From: Nonomuraea sp. SYSU D8015
Lineage (GTDB): Bacteria > Actinomycetota > Actinomycetes > Streptosporangiales > Streptosporangiaceae
Direction of reading: 5' to 3'
DNA length: 64,000 bases
Assembly: GCF_008065375.1 (NCBI RefSeq)
Contig: NZ_VJYI01000003.1
Location: forward strand, 782,425 to 846,424
Each line of letters starts with the position of its first letter. The first letter of the stretch is position 1. The notes beneath the pieces are model-generated. The model saw nothing but the letters and a program-made list of their open reading frames with translations. It ran no database searches and had not been told where the DNA came from. Below are positions 17,323-26,455 of this stretch, piece after piece. The position numbers were made by a program, and so were the translations under genes.

Positions 17323-20300
17323 CTAAGCCTTCGACCGGCCGTACGCGATGAGTTCCTCGCGGTCCATCGCCCGGCCGCGGGCGAAGAGGCGGTCGAGGGC
17401 GGCCTGCCCGAGCCGGTCCGCCACGGCCCGCGTGATGGCGGAGAGATCCGCACGCGACAGCCCCGGCCCCGGCGCCATGGCCGCGGCGCCGCCGAGCAGC
17501 ACCGCGGCGCGGTCATGGTCTCCGCGCCGGGCGGCGAGGTCGGCCAGACCGACCAGAACGGCGCCGATCACGGGCACGTCCTCGCTGCCGACGGCCGTGC
17601 CGAGCGCCTGATGGTGCGACTCCTCCGCCTCGTCCAGCCGGCCTCCTGTGGCGTGGAGCAGGCCCAGCGACGTCATCACGAGCGCACGCAGCTCCATGAG
17701 CTCGAGGTCGGTGCCGTCGAGGATGCCGGCGGCGGCCGTCAGATGCTCGCGCGCCTGCTCGAGATCGCCTGCGCGACGGGCGTGGTTGCCCAGGAGCAGG
17801 TGCACGCCGGCGACCGTGGCCGGTTGGCCCAGGTCCTGGGCGAGGTCACGCGCCTCGTACAGGTTGGCCAGGCCCGCCTCGGTCTCACCGTCCTCCAGCT
17901 GAATGGTGGCCAGGTGATAAAGGAGGCCGGGACGCTCGTGACGGGCGCCCAGCTCGTCGGACAGCCGCAGGGCGTCGGCGTACGCCGTGCGGGCGCGGTC
18001 GTATTCGCCTCGGCCGGAGACGATCTCGGCCAGAGCGCGCAGCGCCGAGGCCATGCCCCATCTGTCCCCCACCGAACGGAACGCCGTGAGCGCACCGTCG
18101 AAGTCCGCTACTGCCTGCTGGTCGGCGTCGTCCAGCCGGCGCATGCCCCGCCACAACAGCGCGGTCGCCCGGGTCCAGGCGTCAGGGTCGTCGGCGTGCC
18201 GGGAGACGAGCTCCACGAAATGCCCGGTCCGCTCCCTCACCGCGAGGGCGAGGGCGGGCTCGGCCAAGGTGAGATACGGATGGTGACCGGGCTCGCCGCG
18301 AGCCTGCCACTCGCTGACGGCCGCACGCGCCCGCTCCGCCAGTTCCGGGCTGCGGCCGAGGTCCAGCCCGCCGAGCAGGAGGGCCAGCACGGTGGCCCCC
18401 GCGGGCGCGGCCGCCTTCACCGCCAGCGCCTGCCTGGCCCACTCCGCGCCCTCGCCACGCGACCCGGTCAGCCGCCAGTACCAGCCGAGTGCGGCCACCA
18501 GCCGGACGGCGGTCCCGGCGTCGTGGGTCTCGATCGCGTGGCGCAGCGCGGCACGTAAGTTGTCGTGCTCGGCAGTGAGCCGGGCCAGCCAGCTCACCTG
18601 GTCCCGGCCACGTAAGCAGGGTTCGGCGCGCTCGGCCAGCGCCAGGAAGTGCGCGGCGTGCGCCCGCCGCAGCCGCTCCTTCTCCCCGGACTCGTCGAGC
18701 CGCTCCAAGGCGTAGAGACGTACTGTCTCCAGCATGCGGTAGCGGACGCCGGCGGGCTCTCGCGACACGTGCAGCAGGGACTTGTCGGCCAGCACACCGA
18801 GCAGCGGCAACACATCCGCACCCGCCACATGCTCCGCCGACTCCAGCGTCGCTCCGCCCGCGAACACCGACAACCGCCGCAGCAGGGCCTGCTCCGGCGA
18901 AGCCAGCAGTTCCCAGCTCCAGTCCACGACCGCACGGAGCGTCTGGTGGCGGGGGAACGCCGTACGACTGCCTCCGACGAGGAGGCGAAACCGGTCATCG
19001 AGGCGTTCGGCGAGCTGTTCGACGGACAGCACGCGCATCTGAGCCGCCGCCAGCTCGATGGCCAGCGGCATCCCATCCAGTCTGCGGCAGATCCGCACCA
19101 CGTCCGCGACGTTGCGCTCGGAGACCGTGAAACCGGGCACCATCGCGGCGGCGCGGTCGGCGAACAGCCGCACGGCGGGGGCGTCGAGTGCCTCCGCGAG
19201 CCGTGTCGCGTCGGACGGCACCAGGAGTGGCGGCACCGGGGCGAGTCTCTCCCCCGCGATGTTCAGCGACTCCCGGCTGGTGGCCAGCAGCCGGAGTCCG
19301 CCGCAGGAGCCCAGGAGCGCCTCGGCCAGCCGGGCGACCTCCTCGATCACGTGCTCGCAGTTGTCGAGGATGAGCAACATCCGCCGGGAGGCCAGCACGG
19401 TCACGAGATGGTCGAGGTCGAAGGCAGGGGGTTCGCCGTCACGCACGCCGGTCAGCAGGATTCCCTCCGGCGGCTGCAGGACCGCGGCCATGGTCCGCGG
19501 AATGTCCGCCGGATCGGTGACCGCGGCCAGTTCCACCAGCCAGACCTCGTCCCGCGTCCGCTGGAGCGCCCGCGCGCCCACTTCCCTGGCCAGTCGCGTC
19601 TTGCCCGATCCACCCGGGCCCACCAGAGTGACCAGGCGATGTTCCGCCAGGCAGCGCTCAACCAGCTCCACCTCGACGTCACGGCCCACGAACGACGTGA
19701 GCGCCGCCCGCAGGTTGGTGCGCCTCTTCTGGCGAGTGCCGCCCCGTACGAGGGCGTCGCGCCGGAGCACGGCCAGGTAGGTCGTCTCCAGCTCGGGCGA
19801 GGGATCGACGCCCAGCTCCTCCGCCAGGGCCCGTTTGGTCTGCTCGTAGACCTCGAGGGCAGTCACCTGCCGGTCGGCCGCGTACAGGGCGCGCATCTGG
19901 AGTGCGCGCAGCCGTTCGTCCAGCGGATGGGCGGCGGCGAGCGCCTCCAGCTCGGGCAGCAGGCTCGCATGGCGGCCCAGGGCGAGGTCGGCCTCGATCC
20001 GGTCTTTGGTGGCCGACAGCCGCAGCTCGCCCAGCCGCGCGATGGCGCCCTGGGCGAACGCCGCGTCGGCGACGTCGAGCAGTGCGGGACCGCGCCACAG
20101 CTCGAGGGCCGGGCCGAGCAGTTCGGCGGCGCGGGAGAAATCCTTCTCGGCGAGCGCGGCCTGGCCGGCGGCGGCCAGGCGCTCGAACCGATGGGCGTCG
20201 AGGTCGTCGGGCTCGGCCGCCAGCAGGTAGCCGCCGAGCCGGGAATCGATCTTGTCGCGGCCGATGGCCGAGCGCAGCCGCGACACCAGGGAGTGCAGCG

Positions 20301-20481
20301 CGTTGACCGCGTCGACCGGCGCCTCGTCGCCCCATAACTCGTTGATCAGCCGGTCGGCCGGGATCACCTGGCCGACGTTCAGGCCGAGCATGATGAGCAG
20401 TGCTCGGAGCCGGGCGCCCCTGACCTCGATCAGCCGGCCGTCCCGCCGCACCTCGAGAGGACCCAGGATCCGAAACTCCAC
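17323..20481 (-). CDS. Large AfsR/SARP-type regulator with NB-ARC and TPR domains
   Basis: A 1052-residue regulator. It begins MEFRILGPLEVRRDGRLIEV, a SARP winged helix (about 1-90), then a BTAD (about 95-240), an NB-ARC-type ATPase (Walker A GPGGSGKT near 290; DNCEHV Walker B region) and a long C-terminal TPR-rich half. Architecture and length match AfsR-like pleiotropic activators of antibiotic synthesis. Three leucine codons are TTA (18556-18558, 18613-18615, 20335-20337), pointing to bldA dependence. Convergent with the carboxylase operon and just beside the ACP/KSIII divergent pair, so it may control that promoter as well as the core operon. Confidence 0.93.
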   Translation of the reverse strand: MEFRILGPLEVRRDGRLIEVRGARLRALLIMLGLNVGQVIPADRLINELWGDEAPVDAVNALHSLVSRLRSAIGRDKIDSRLGGYLLAAEPDDLDAHRFERLAAAGQAALAEKDFSRAAELLGPALELWRGPALLDVADAAFAQGAIARLGELRLSATKDRIEADLALGRHASLLPELEALAAAHPLDERLRALQMRALYAADRQVTALEVYEQTKRALAEELGVDPSPELETTYLAVLRRDALVRGGTRQKRRTNLRAALTSFVGRDVEVELVERCLAEHRLVTLVGPGGSGKTRLAREVGARALQRTRDEVWLVELAAVTDPADIPRTMAAVLQPPEGILLTGVRDGEPPAFDLDHLVTVLASRRMLLILDNCEHVIEEVARLAEALLGSCGGLRLLATSRESLNIAGERLAPVPPLLVPSDATRLAEALDAPAVRLFADRAAAMVPGFTVSERNVADVVRICRRLDGMPLAIELAAAQMRVLSVEQLAERLDDRFRLLVGGSRTAFPRHQTLRAVVDWSWELLASPEQALLRRLSVFAGGATLESAEHVAGADVLPLLGVLADKSLLHVSREPAGVRYRMLETVRLYALERLDESGEKERLRRAHAAHFLALAERAEPCLRGRDQVSWLARLTAEHDNLRAALRHAIETHDAGTAVRLVAALGWYWRLTGSRGEGAEWARQALAVKAAAPAGATVLALLLGGLDLGRSPELAERARAAVSEWQARGEPGHHPYLTLAEPALALAVRERTGHFVELVSRHADDPDAWTRATALLWRGMRRLDDADQQAVADFDGALTAFRSVGDRWGMASALRALAEIVSGRGEYDRARTAYADALRLSDELGARHERPGLLYHLATIQLEDGETEAGLANLYEARDLAQDLGQPATVAGVHLLLGNHARRAGDLEQAREHLTAAAGILDGTDLELMELRALVMTSLGLLHATGGRLDEAEESHHQALGTAVGSEDVPVIGAVLVGLADLAARRGDHDRAAVLLGGAAAMAPGPGLSRADLSAITRAVADRLGQAALDRLFARGRAMDREELIAYGRSKA

Positions 20482-20551
20482 AGGGCGACTTTAGCTCGGC
20501 TTCGGCCATCCGAGCGATCATGGGGATGAGCCGGCGCCATCGGTCCGATGG

Positions 20552-20812
20552 TCAGGATGCCGCCGTGGCCAGCCTCTCGTTCACGTAGTCCAGCGCCGCG
20601 CGAGGGGAGAGCATGCGGTCGATGTCCTCGTCTGGGATGGGCAGGCCGAGCTGCTCCTGAAGCACCATGGCGACCTCGTATCTGGCCAGGGAGTCCAGGC
20701 CGAGCTCGTCGAAGGACACGTCGGCGGTCTCCAGGGTGAGCTCGGCCGCCTCCGCGGTGCCGAGACAGCTGCTGACGACGCGCTTCAGGTCGTCGAATGT
20801 GAACTCCTTCAT
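20552..20812 (-). CDS. Second acyl carrier protein (starter-unit ACP)
   Basis: An 86-residue ACP, opposite in strand to the KSIII gene. The phosphopantetheine Ser is about residue 41 in DELGLDSLARYEV. ATG at 20812 gives MKEFTFDDLKRVV, a standard ACP opening; the open frame reaches further upstream but that part overlaps the intergenic SARP box and the KSIII start. A second ACP beside a KSIII is typical of type II systems primed by a non-acetate starter, where the KSIII product is held on a dedicated carrier. It lies 140 bases from KSIII. Confidence 0.9.
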   Translation of the reverse strand: MKEFTFDDLKRVVSSCLGTAEAAELTLETADVSFDELGLDSLARYEVAMVLQEQLGLPIPDEDIDRMLSPRAALDYVNERLATAAS

Positions 20813-20847
20813 GCCGGTCAAGATGACGCGCAGCCTTGGAAGAATCC

Positions 20848-20865
20848 TCGAGAAGGGCTCGAGGC
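20848..20865 (+). promoter_or_regulatory. Predicted SARP box between ACP and KSIII genes
   Basis: TCGAGAA (20848-20854) and TCGAGGC (20859-20865) are direct repeats 11 bases apart, the same core and spacing as the box at 5024. It lies between the divergent ACP and KSIII starts, 87 bases before KSIII. Shared sites suggest both operons answer to one SARP. Confidence 0.58.
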
Positions 20866-20951
20866 CGTCGCTTCCAGCGGTCTTTGAGCTGCTTTCCACC
20901 GAGCCTGGCAAGCATGGTCCGGACACCGACGCAAGGAGGTCCGAGACTGCC

Positions 20952-21953
20952 ATGACCAGCCAGCTTCTGGCGGCGCCACGGACGCACAGCCGGATTCTCG
21001 GAGTGGGCGTCCATCGGCCGCGCCGCGTGGTGACCAACAGAGAGATCTGCGAGTGGATCGACTCGACGGAGGAATGGATCGTCGACCGCTCCGGCATCCA
21101 CTACCGCCGGTTCGCCGAGAAGGACGAGACGCTCGATGTGATGGCCGTGTCGGCGGCGCGCAGGGCGCTCCAGCACGCCGGCGTCGGCGCCGCTCAGGTC
21201 GACTGCGTCGTGCTGGCCAGCATGTCCAACCTGGTGCAGACGCCGCCCCTGGCCGTCAGGGTGGCGGATGACCTGGGCGCGGTCAGGGCCGGGGCCTTCG
21301 ATGTGTCGGCGGCCTGCGCCGGCTTCTGCCACGCCCTCGCGATCGCGGGCGACATGGTCTCGACGGGCCAGGCGAGGCACGTGCTGGTCATCGGTGCCGA
21401 GCGGATGACCGACATCGTCGATCCGGCGGATCGGAGCATCGCCTTCCTCTTCGCGGACGGCGCGGGCGCCGTCCTGGTGGGTCCCTCCGACGTGCCCGGC
21501 ATCGGCCCCGTGGTCCGGGGCGCCGACGGCTCCTCCCGCGAGGCACTGCGGATGAACACCTCATGGGGTGCCTTCCGCGGCGATCCCACGCTCCCACCCC
21601 CGATGATGAAGATGGACGGCCGCCGGGTCTTCCGCTGGGCGGTGGAGCACATGGTCCCCGCGGGCCGGCGGGCGCTGGAGCTGGCCGGGGTCACCGCGGA
21701 CGACCTTGCCGCGTTCATCCCGCACCAGGCCAACCTCCGGATGATCGAGATCCTGGCCGCCAGGCTCAAGCTACCCGGCCACGTCTCGGTCGCCGATGAC
21801 ATCGCTCACAGCGGCAACACCTCGGCCGCGTCGATCCCGCTCGCCATGGAGGCCCTGCTGAGCGGTGGGCGGGCGCCGCACGGTGGGATGGCCCTCCTGA
21901 TGGGCTTCGGCGCGGGACTCAACTACGCCGGACAGGTCGTGCTCCTCCCATGA
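20952..21953 (+). CDS. Ketoacyl-ACP synthase III (KSIII), starter-unit loading
   Basis: A 333-residue FabH-like enzyme. The catalytic triad is present: Cys at about 122 (VSAACAGFCHA), His in IPHQANLRMIE and Asn in AHSGNTSAAS. It condenses an acyl-CoA with malonyl-ACP to start a chain. AAGGAGG lies 12 bases before the ATG at 20952. In aromatic clusters KSIII plus an extra ACP signals a starter other than acetate (for example propionyl, butyryl, branched or aryl). The substrate cannot be read from sequence; the aryl-CoA cassette at 26456-31023 is one possible source. Confidence 0.92.
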   Translation: MTSQLLAAPRTHSRILGVGVHRPRRVVTNREICEWIDSTEEWIVDRSGIHYRRFAEKDETLDVMAVSAARRALQHAGVGAAQVDCVVLASMSNLVQTPPLAVRVADDLGAVRAGAFDVSAACAGFCHALAIAGDMVSTGQARHVLVIGAERMTDIVDPADRSIAFLFADGAGAVLVGPSDVPGIGPVVRGADGSSREALRMNTSWGAFRGDPTLPPPMMKMDGRRVFRWAVEHMVPAGRRALELAGVTADDLAAFIPHQANLRMIEILAARLKLPGHVSVADDIAHSGNTSAASIPLAMEALLSGGRAPHGGMALLMGFGAGLNYAGQVVLLP

Positions 21954-22432
21954 CCTCCCCACACACCTTTCGCTCCGCCATGGCCGCCTTCGCCAGCGGC
22001 GTGACAGTGATCACCACCACGGACGAGGACGCCAAGCCCTACGGTTTCACCGCGACGTCCTTCTGCTCGGTCTCGCTGAGCCCGCCACTCCTGCTGGTGT
22101 GCCTGGCGCAGACGGCCAACTGCTACCCGGTCTTCGCCTCCTGCGCACGCTTCGCGGTCAGCATGCTGCGCGACGGTCAGGACGAGGTCGCACTCCGCTT
22201 CGCCACCACCAGGGCGGACAAGTTCGGCTCCGGCATCGTCAGCCGGACCCCCGCCGGCCTGCCCGTGATCGACTCGGCCCTGTGCGCGATCGAGTGCTCG
22301 ATCCAGGACCGCTACGACGCCGGTGACCACATGCTCCTGCTCGGCCGGGTCGATTGGGTGCAGTTCCAGAACGGCGCTCCGCTCATCTACTTCAACCGCG
22401 CCTTTCACCGGCTCAGCTCCTCCACCTCATGA
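21950..22432 (+). CDS. Flavin reductase (HpaC/ActVB-like)
   Basis: A 160-residue flavin reductase domain (RSAMAAFASGVTVITT near the N-terminus, then GFTATSFCSVSLSPPLL, and a C-terminal YFNRAFHRL). These small proteins reduce FMN or FAD with NAD(P)H for a partner oxygenase. ATGA overlap with KSIII places it in the same unit. No obvious two-component FMN/FAD oxygenase is present; the class A hydroxylases bind their own FAD. Its partner is therefore unclear and it may serve the nitroreductase-like or an unlinked enzyme. Confidence 0.88.
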   Translation: MTSPHTFRSAMAAFASGVTVITTTDEDAKPYGFTATSFCSVSLSPPLLLVCLAQTANCYPVFASCARFAVSMLRDGQDEVALRFATTRADKFGSGIVSRTPAGLPVIDSALCAIECSIQDRYDAGDHMLLLGRVDWVQFQNGAPLIYFNRAFHRLSSSTS

Positions 22433-22509
22433 CAGCACCGCAACAGCGCGTGGTGCGGCCCGGGACAGGGCCGGCGACCATCCTCGATCCAGAGAGAAGG
22501 AGGTGGGCC

Positions 22510-23460
22510 ATGACCTACGCCATCCGGGCCGAGAACCTCGGCAAGCAGTACGGTTCCACGCGCGCGCTCGACGGCGTCAGCTTCACCGCACGCCCAGGGC
22601 AGGTCCTGGGAGTTCTCGGCCCCAACGGCGCCGGGAAGACCACGGCCGTCCGCGTCCTGGCCACCCTGACGCGGCCGGACCGCGGCAGCGCCCATGTAGG
22701 CGGCCACGACGTCGTGCGACAGGCCAGGCAGGTACGGAAGGTGATCGGCCTGACCGGCCAGTACGCGGCCGTGGACGAGATCATCACGGGCTTCGACAAC
22801 CTGCTCGTCATCGGACGGCTGCTCGGCCTCTCGCGTGAGGAGGCCCGCCGGCGGGCCACGGAACTGCTCGAACAGTTCGGGCTCACCGACGCCGCCAGGC
22901 GGGCGGCGGGCACCTACTCCGGCGGCATGCGCCGGAAGCTCGACCTGGCCGCCAGCCTCATCGGCAGACCGCAGGTGCTGTTCCTGGACGAGCCGACCAC
23001 CGGTCTGGATCCTGCCGCACGCGACGGCCTCTGGGAGGTGATCCGCGGGCTGGTGGCCGACGGCACCACCGTGCTGCTGACCACCCAGTACCTGGAGGAA
23101 GCCGACCAGCTCGCGGATCACATCGTGGTCTTCGACCACGGCCGCGTCATCGCCGAAGGCTCGCCGTACGAGCTGAAGACCAAGATCGGCGGTCAGGTCC
23201 TCGAGGTGTGGCCGGTGGACGAGAGGGACAGGGAAACGGTCGCCACGATCATCAGCGAGATCGCGCAGTGTCCGGCCACGGTCGAGGACCGGCGGGTGAC
23301 CGTACCGGTCGTGGAACCCGGTGTGCTGCGTGCCGTGGTCCTCCGGCTCGACCTGGCCGATGTCGCGGTGGCCGAACTCGCACTGCGACGGCCCAGCCTG
23401 GACGAGGTGTTCCTGACCTTGACCGGGCATCGCGCGGCCGCGGCCGCGCGGAGCTCATGA
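22510..23460 (+). CDS. DrrA-like ABC exporter ATP-binding protein
   Basis: A 316-residue ATPase with Walker A GPNGAGKT, signature YSGGMRRKLD, Walker B VLFLDEPTTGLDP and the C-terminal region (QVLEVWPVDERDR, ending in LDEVFLTLTGH) found in daunorubicin-resistance DrrA proteins. AAGGAGGTG precedes ATG 22510, a strong ribosome site. Pairs with the permease at 23495 to pump out the aromatic product and give self-resistance. Confidence 0.92.
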   Translation: MTYAIRAENLGKQYGSTRALDGVSFTARPGQVLGVLGPNGAGKTTAVRVLATLTRPDRGSAHVGGHDVVRQARQVRKVIGLTGQYAAVDEIITGFDNLLVIGRLLGLSREEARRRATELLEQFGLTDAARRAAGTYSGGMRRKLDLAASLIGRPQVLFLDEPTTGLDPAARDGLWEVIRGLVADGTTVLLTTQYLEEADQLADHIVVFDHGRVIAEGSPYELKTKIGGQVLEVWPVDERDRETVATIISEIAQCPATVEDRRVTVPVVEPGVLRAVVLRLDLADVAVAELALRRPSLDEVFLTLTGHRAAAAARSS

Positions 23461-23494
23461 GCCGGCGAACCGATCTAGGAGAGAAAGAGAACTC

Positions 23495-24268
23495 ATGACC
23501 ACGGTCCCCGTCGCCGGCGCGCGAGAGACGCTCACGCTGACCCGGCGGAGCCTGCTGCACCTGAAGACCAACCCTGAGGAGATCATCGAGCTCGTCGTCC
23601 AGCCCATCGTGATCGTGCTGCTGTTCACGTTCGTGTTCGGCGGCGCGATCAAGGGCGACTGGCGTGACTACCTGCAGTTCGCCCTGCCCGGCATGCTCGT
23701 GCAGGCGACGCTGTTCGCCACGATGCGGCTGGGCACCGCCCTGGGCACCGACTTCAAGAAGGGCGTCTACGATCGCTTCCGCAGCCTGCCGATCGCCCGG
23801 TTCTCCCCTCTGACCGGAGCCATCCTCGGCGAGATGGTCCGCTACCTGCTGTCCATCGTGGTGCTGCTGATCGTCGGAGCCCTCCTGGGCTTCCGCATTC
23901 AGACCGGCGCCGTCGAGACCGTGGCCGCCGTCGTGGTGCTGCTGTGCTTCGGCTTCGCCATGTCGTGGGGCTCGGCGCTGCTGGGACTGACCGTGCGCGC
24001 CGCGGAGAGCGCGTCGGAGTTCGCCTTTCTGATCATCCTGCCGCTGGCCTTCACCGGAAACCTGTTCGTGCCGACCGACACCATGCCCGGCTGGCTGCAG
24101 GTCTGGGTGAACGTCAATCCGGTCACCTCGGTCGCGGACACCATGCGCGGGCTGCTGCTCGGCGGTGAGGTGGCCCGGCCGCTGATGTGGTCGGCAGTGT
24201 GGATCGCCGCCCTGACGGCCGTCTTCGCGCCGCTGGCCATCCGGCGGTTCCGGCAGAAGTCCGGCTGA
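23495..24268 (+). CDS. DrrB-like ABC exporter permease
   Basis: A 257-residue ABC-2 membrane protein with about six hydrophobic segments. It carries the family features LTRRSLLHLKTNPEEIIE at the N-terminus, a FVFGGAI motif in the first loop and NPVTSVADTMRGLLLG before the last helix. Located 34 bases after the ATPase gene with AGGAGAGAAAG in front. Together they form a DrrAB-type drug exporter. Confidence 0.92.
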   Translation: MTTVPVAGARETLTLTRRSLLHLKTNPEEIIELVVQPIVIVLLFTFVFGGAIKGDWRDYLQFALPGMLVQATLFATMRLGTALGTDFKKGVYDRFRSLPIARFSPLTGAILGEMVRYLLSIVVLLIVGALLGFRIQTGAVETVAAVVVLLCFGFAMSWGSALLGLTVRAAESASEFAFLIILPLAFTGNLFVPTDTMPGWLQVWVNVNPVTSVADTMRGLLLGGEVARPLMWSAVWIAALTAVFAPLAIRRFRQKSG

Positions 24269-24297
24269 CCGGTCCCACCGACGAAGGAGTTTCTCCG

Positions 24298-26382
24298 ATG
24301 AACCGCACAGTCAAGGCACTACCCTGGGTGATGATCGTCCTGTGGGCGGCCTTGGTCGCCGGCGCCCTTCCTCTGGCGGCCAAGCTCGACGGTGTCAAGA
24401 GCGACAGCGTCGTCGACTATCTGCCGTCGAGCGCCCAGTCCACCCAGGTGACCGAGCTTGAGACGAAGCTCCCCCGTGGGCACGACTACGAGTTCGTGAT
24501 CGTCTACGTCCGCGGCAGCGGATTGACGCAAGCGGACAAGGACACCGCCCGGCGGCATCTCGACACCCTGGTCGCGAAGTTCGGCAAGCCCGGCGTCCCT
24601 CCACCGAACGAGGGCAAGGTCGACCTCTCACCCGACGGGAAGGCGGCCTTCACCATCGCCTCGGTCCCGGTCGAGCGGGGCGTTCCGTCGTCCTATATCG
24701 AGGACTTCCGGGCCGTGGTGTCCGACCGGCCCGTCGGGCTCGACGTGAAGGTGACCGGCCCCGGCGGGATCGAGGCCGACATCGACACCGTCTTCGACGG
24801 CATCGACGAGACCCTGCTGATCGCCGCCGCGGTCGTCGTGGCCGTGATCCTGGTGCTGACCTACCGCAGCCCACTCCTCTGGCTGATCCCGCTCCTGTGC
24901 GCGGGCGCCGCCGTCGTGGTGTCGCAGGCGGGGACATACCTGCTGGTGGAGGCGTTCGGGCTGACGGTGAGCGACCAGAACTCGGCGATCCTGATCATCC
25001 TGGTGTTCGGGGTGGCGACCGACTACGCACTGCTGCTCGTCGCGCGATACCGCGAAGAGCTCCGCCGGCACCAGCAGCCGCGAATCGCCATGGGCATCGC
25101 CTGGCGGCGCAGCGCACCCGCCGTCGCCGCCTCCGCCGCCACCGTGATCGCCGGGTTGATGTGCCTGCTCGCCGCCGACATGAACAGCCTCAAGGGACTC
25201 GGCCCGATCGCCACCGTGGCCATCCTCTGCGCTCTGGCGGCGATGCTGACGCTGTTCCCCGCCGTGCTGGTGCTCCTGGGACGGCCCGCCTTCTGGCCCA
25301 GGATCCCCCGCGACGGGGACCGCGGGCCGAGCACGTACAATCTCTGGTCGCGGATCGGAGACCTGGTGTCGCGCCGCCGGATCCCCGCCGTGGCCGGGTC
25401 GCTGGCGCTGCTCGGCGTCATGGCGCTCGGCCTGCTGACGCCGGTAGGTCCCCTGCGCCAGATGGACCAGTTCGTCAACAAGCCGGAGTCGATCAGCGGG
25501 CTGCAGCTCATCCCCGCCCACTTCCCCGACCTCGGCGGCCAGCCGCTCATCGTGATCGGCAAGGCGGACACGGGAGATCGGCTGCGCGCCGCCGCGCAGG
25601 GCACGCCTGGCGTCTCCCAGATCACCAAGGGCCAGATCGGCAACGGGCTGATCGAGTTCGCGGTGCTCCTCCGCGACAAGCCCGACACCCCGGCCGAGTA
25701 CGCCGCCATCGAGGCCCTCCGCACCCGGCTCGCCGCGGTCGACCCCTCCGCCAGGGTGGGCGGCCCGAGCGCCCAGAACCTGGACACCGTCAAAGCGGCC
25801 GCGGCCGACGAGCGCAAGCTCATCCCGTTGATCCTGCTCGCGGTGTCCCTGGTCCTCGGCCTGCTGCTGCGCTCCATCGTGGCGCCGCTGGTCCTGATCG
25901 CCACGGTGGTGATCTCCTTCGCCGCCGCCCTGGGAGTGATGACCTTCCTCTTCGTCCAGGTGCTCGGCCTGCCCGGACTGGACCCCACGCTGATCACTCT
26001 GGGCTTCCTGTTCCTGGTGGCACTCGGCGTGGACTACAACATCTTCCTGATGACCCGGGCCCGCGAGGAGAGCGCGCTGACCGGCACGTCGAGGGGCGTC
26101 GTCGCCGCCCTGGTGACGACCGGTGGCGTGATCACCTCGGCGGGCGTGGTCCTGGCCGCCACCTTCGGCGCCATGGCCACGCTGCCGCTGGTCTTCATGA
26201 TCGAGCTCGGACTGCTGGTCGCCTTCGGCGTCCTGCTCGACACCTTGCTGGTCCGCTCCATCCTCGTCCCGGGACTCGCGCTGCTGCTGGGCTCCCGTAT
26301 CTGGTGGCCCACTCTTCCCGTTCCCGTTTCGACCACCCCGTCGCCCACCGCAGAGCGCCCCGTGAACGCCTCATCGCCATGA
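24298..26382 (+). CDS. MMPL/RND-family exporter
   Basis: A 694-residue membrane protein with two repeats of one helix, a large external loop and a five-helix bundle, the MMPL plan. Conserved VFGVATDYALLLVARYREELR in the first half and LGVDYNIFLMTRAREE in the second hold the proton-relay Asp-Tyr pairs. GAAGGAG precedes ATG 24298. It is the last gene of the right-hand cluster operon and gives a second export route for a hydrophobic product. Confidence 0.92.
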   Translation: MNRTVKALPWVMIVLWAALVAGALPLAAKLDGVKSDSVVDYLPSSAQSTQVTELETKLPRGHDYEFVIVYVRGSGLTQADKDTARRHLDTLVAKFGKPGVPPPNEGKVDLSPDGKAAFTIASVPVERGVPSSYIEDFRAVVSDRPVGLDVKVTGPGGIEADIDTVFDGIDETLLIAAAVVVAVILVLTYRSPLLWLIPLLCAGAAVVVSQAGTYLLVEAFGLTVSDQNSAILIILVFGVATDYALLLVARYREELRRHQQPRIAMGIAWRRSAPAVAASAATVIAGLMCLLAADMNSLKGLGPIATVAILCALAAMLTLFPAVLVLLGRPAFWPRIPRDGDRGPSTYNLWSRIGDLVSRRRIPAVAGSLALLGVMALGLLTPVGPLRQMDQFVNKPESISGLQLIPAHFPDLGGQPLIVIGKADTGDRLRAAAQGTPGVSQITKGQIGNGLIEFAVLLRDKPDTPAEYAAIEALRTRLAAVDPSARVGGPSAQNLDTVKAAAADERKLIPLILLAVSLVLGLLLRSIVAPLVLIATVVISFAAALGVMTFLFVQVLGLPGLDPTLITLGFLFLVALGVDYNIFLMTRAREESALTGTSRGVVAALVTTGGVITSAGVVLAATFGAMATLPLVFMIELGLLVAFGVLLDTLLVRSILVPGLALLLGSRIWWPTLPVPVSTTPSPTAERPVNASSP

Positions 26383-26411
26383 GGCTTGAGCACCGCTCGA
26401 CCCTGAGCTGT

Positions 26412-26446
26412 CCACGCCGTGGCGGTCACCGACCGCCACGGCGTGG
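26412..26446. terminator. Bidirectional hairpin terminator
   Basis: Perfect 16-bp stem (CCACGCCGTGGCGGTC and its complement) with a three-base loop, sitting between two convergent genes. It has no long U tract, as is common in high-GC actinobacteria. It ends both the exporter operon and the ammonia-lyase gene. Confidence 0.8.
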
Positions 26447-26455
26447 GCACGGACT

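Noticed and set aside
18649..20337. A 562-residue plus-strand frame
   Set aside because: Complement of the AfsR-type gene, Gln/His/Arg-rich, no motif.
22433..22509. Earlier start for the DrrA-like ATPase
   Set aside because: The open frame reaches 22354 but overlaps the flavin reductase; AAGGAGGTG before 22510 fixes the start.
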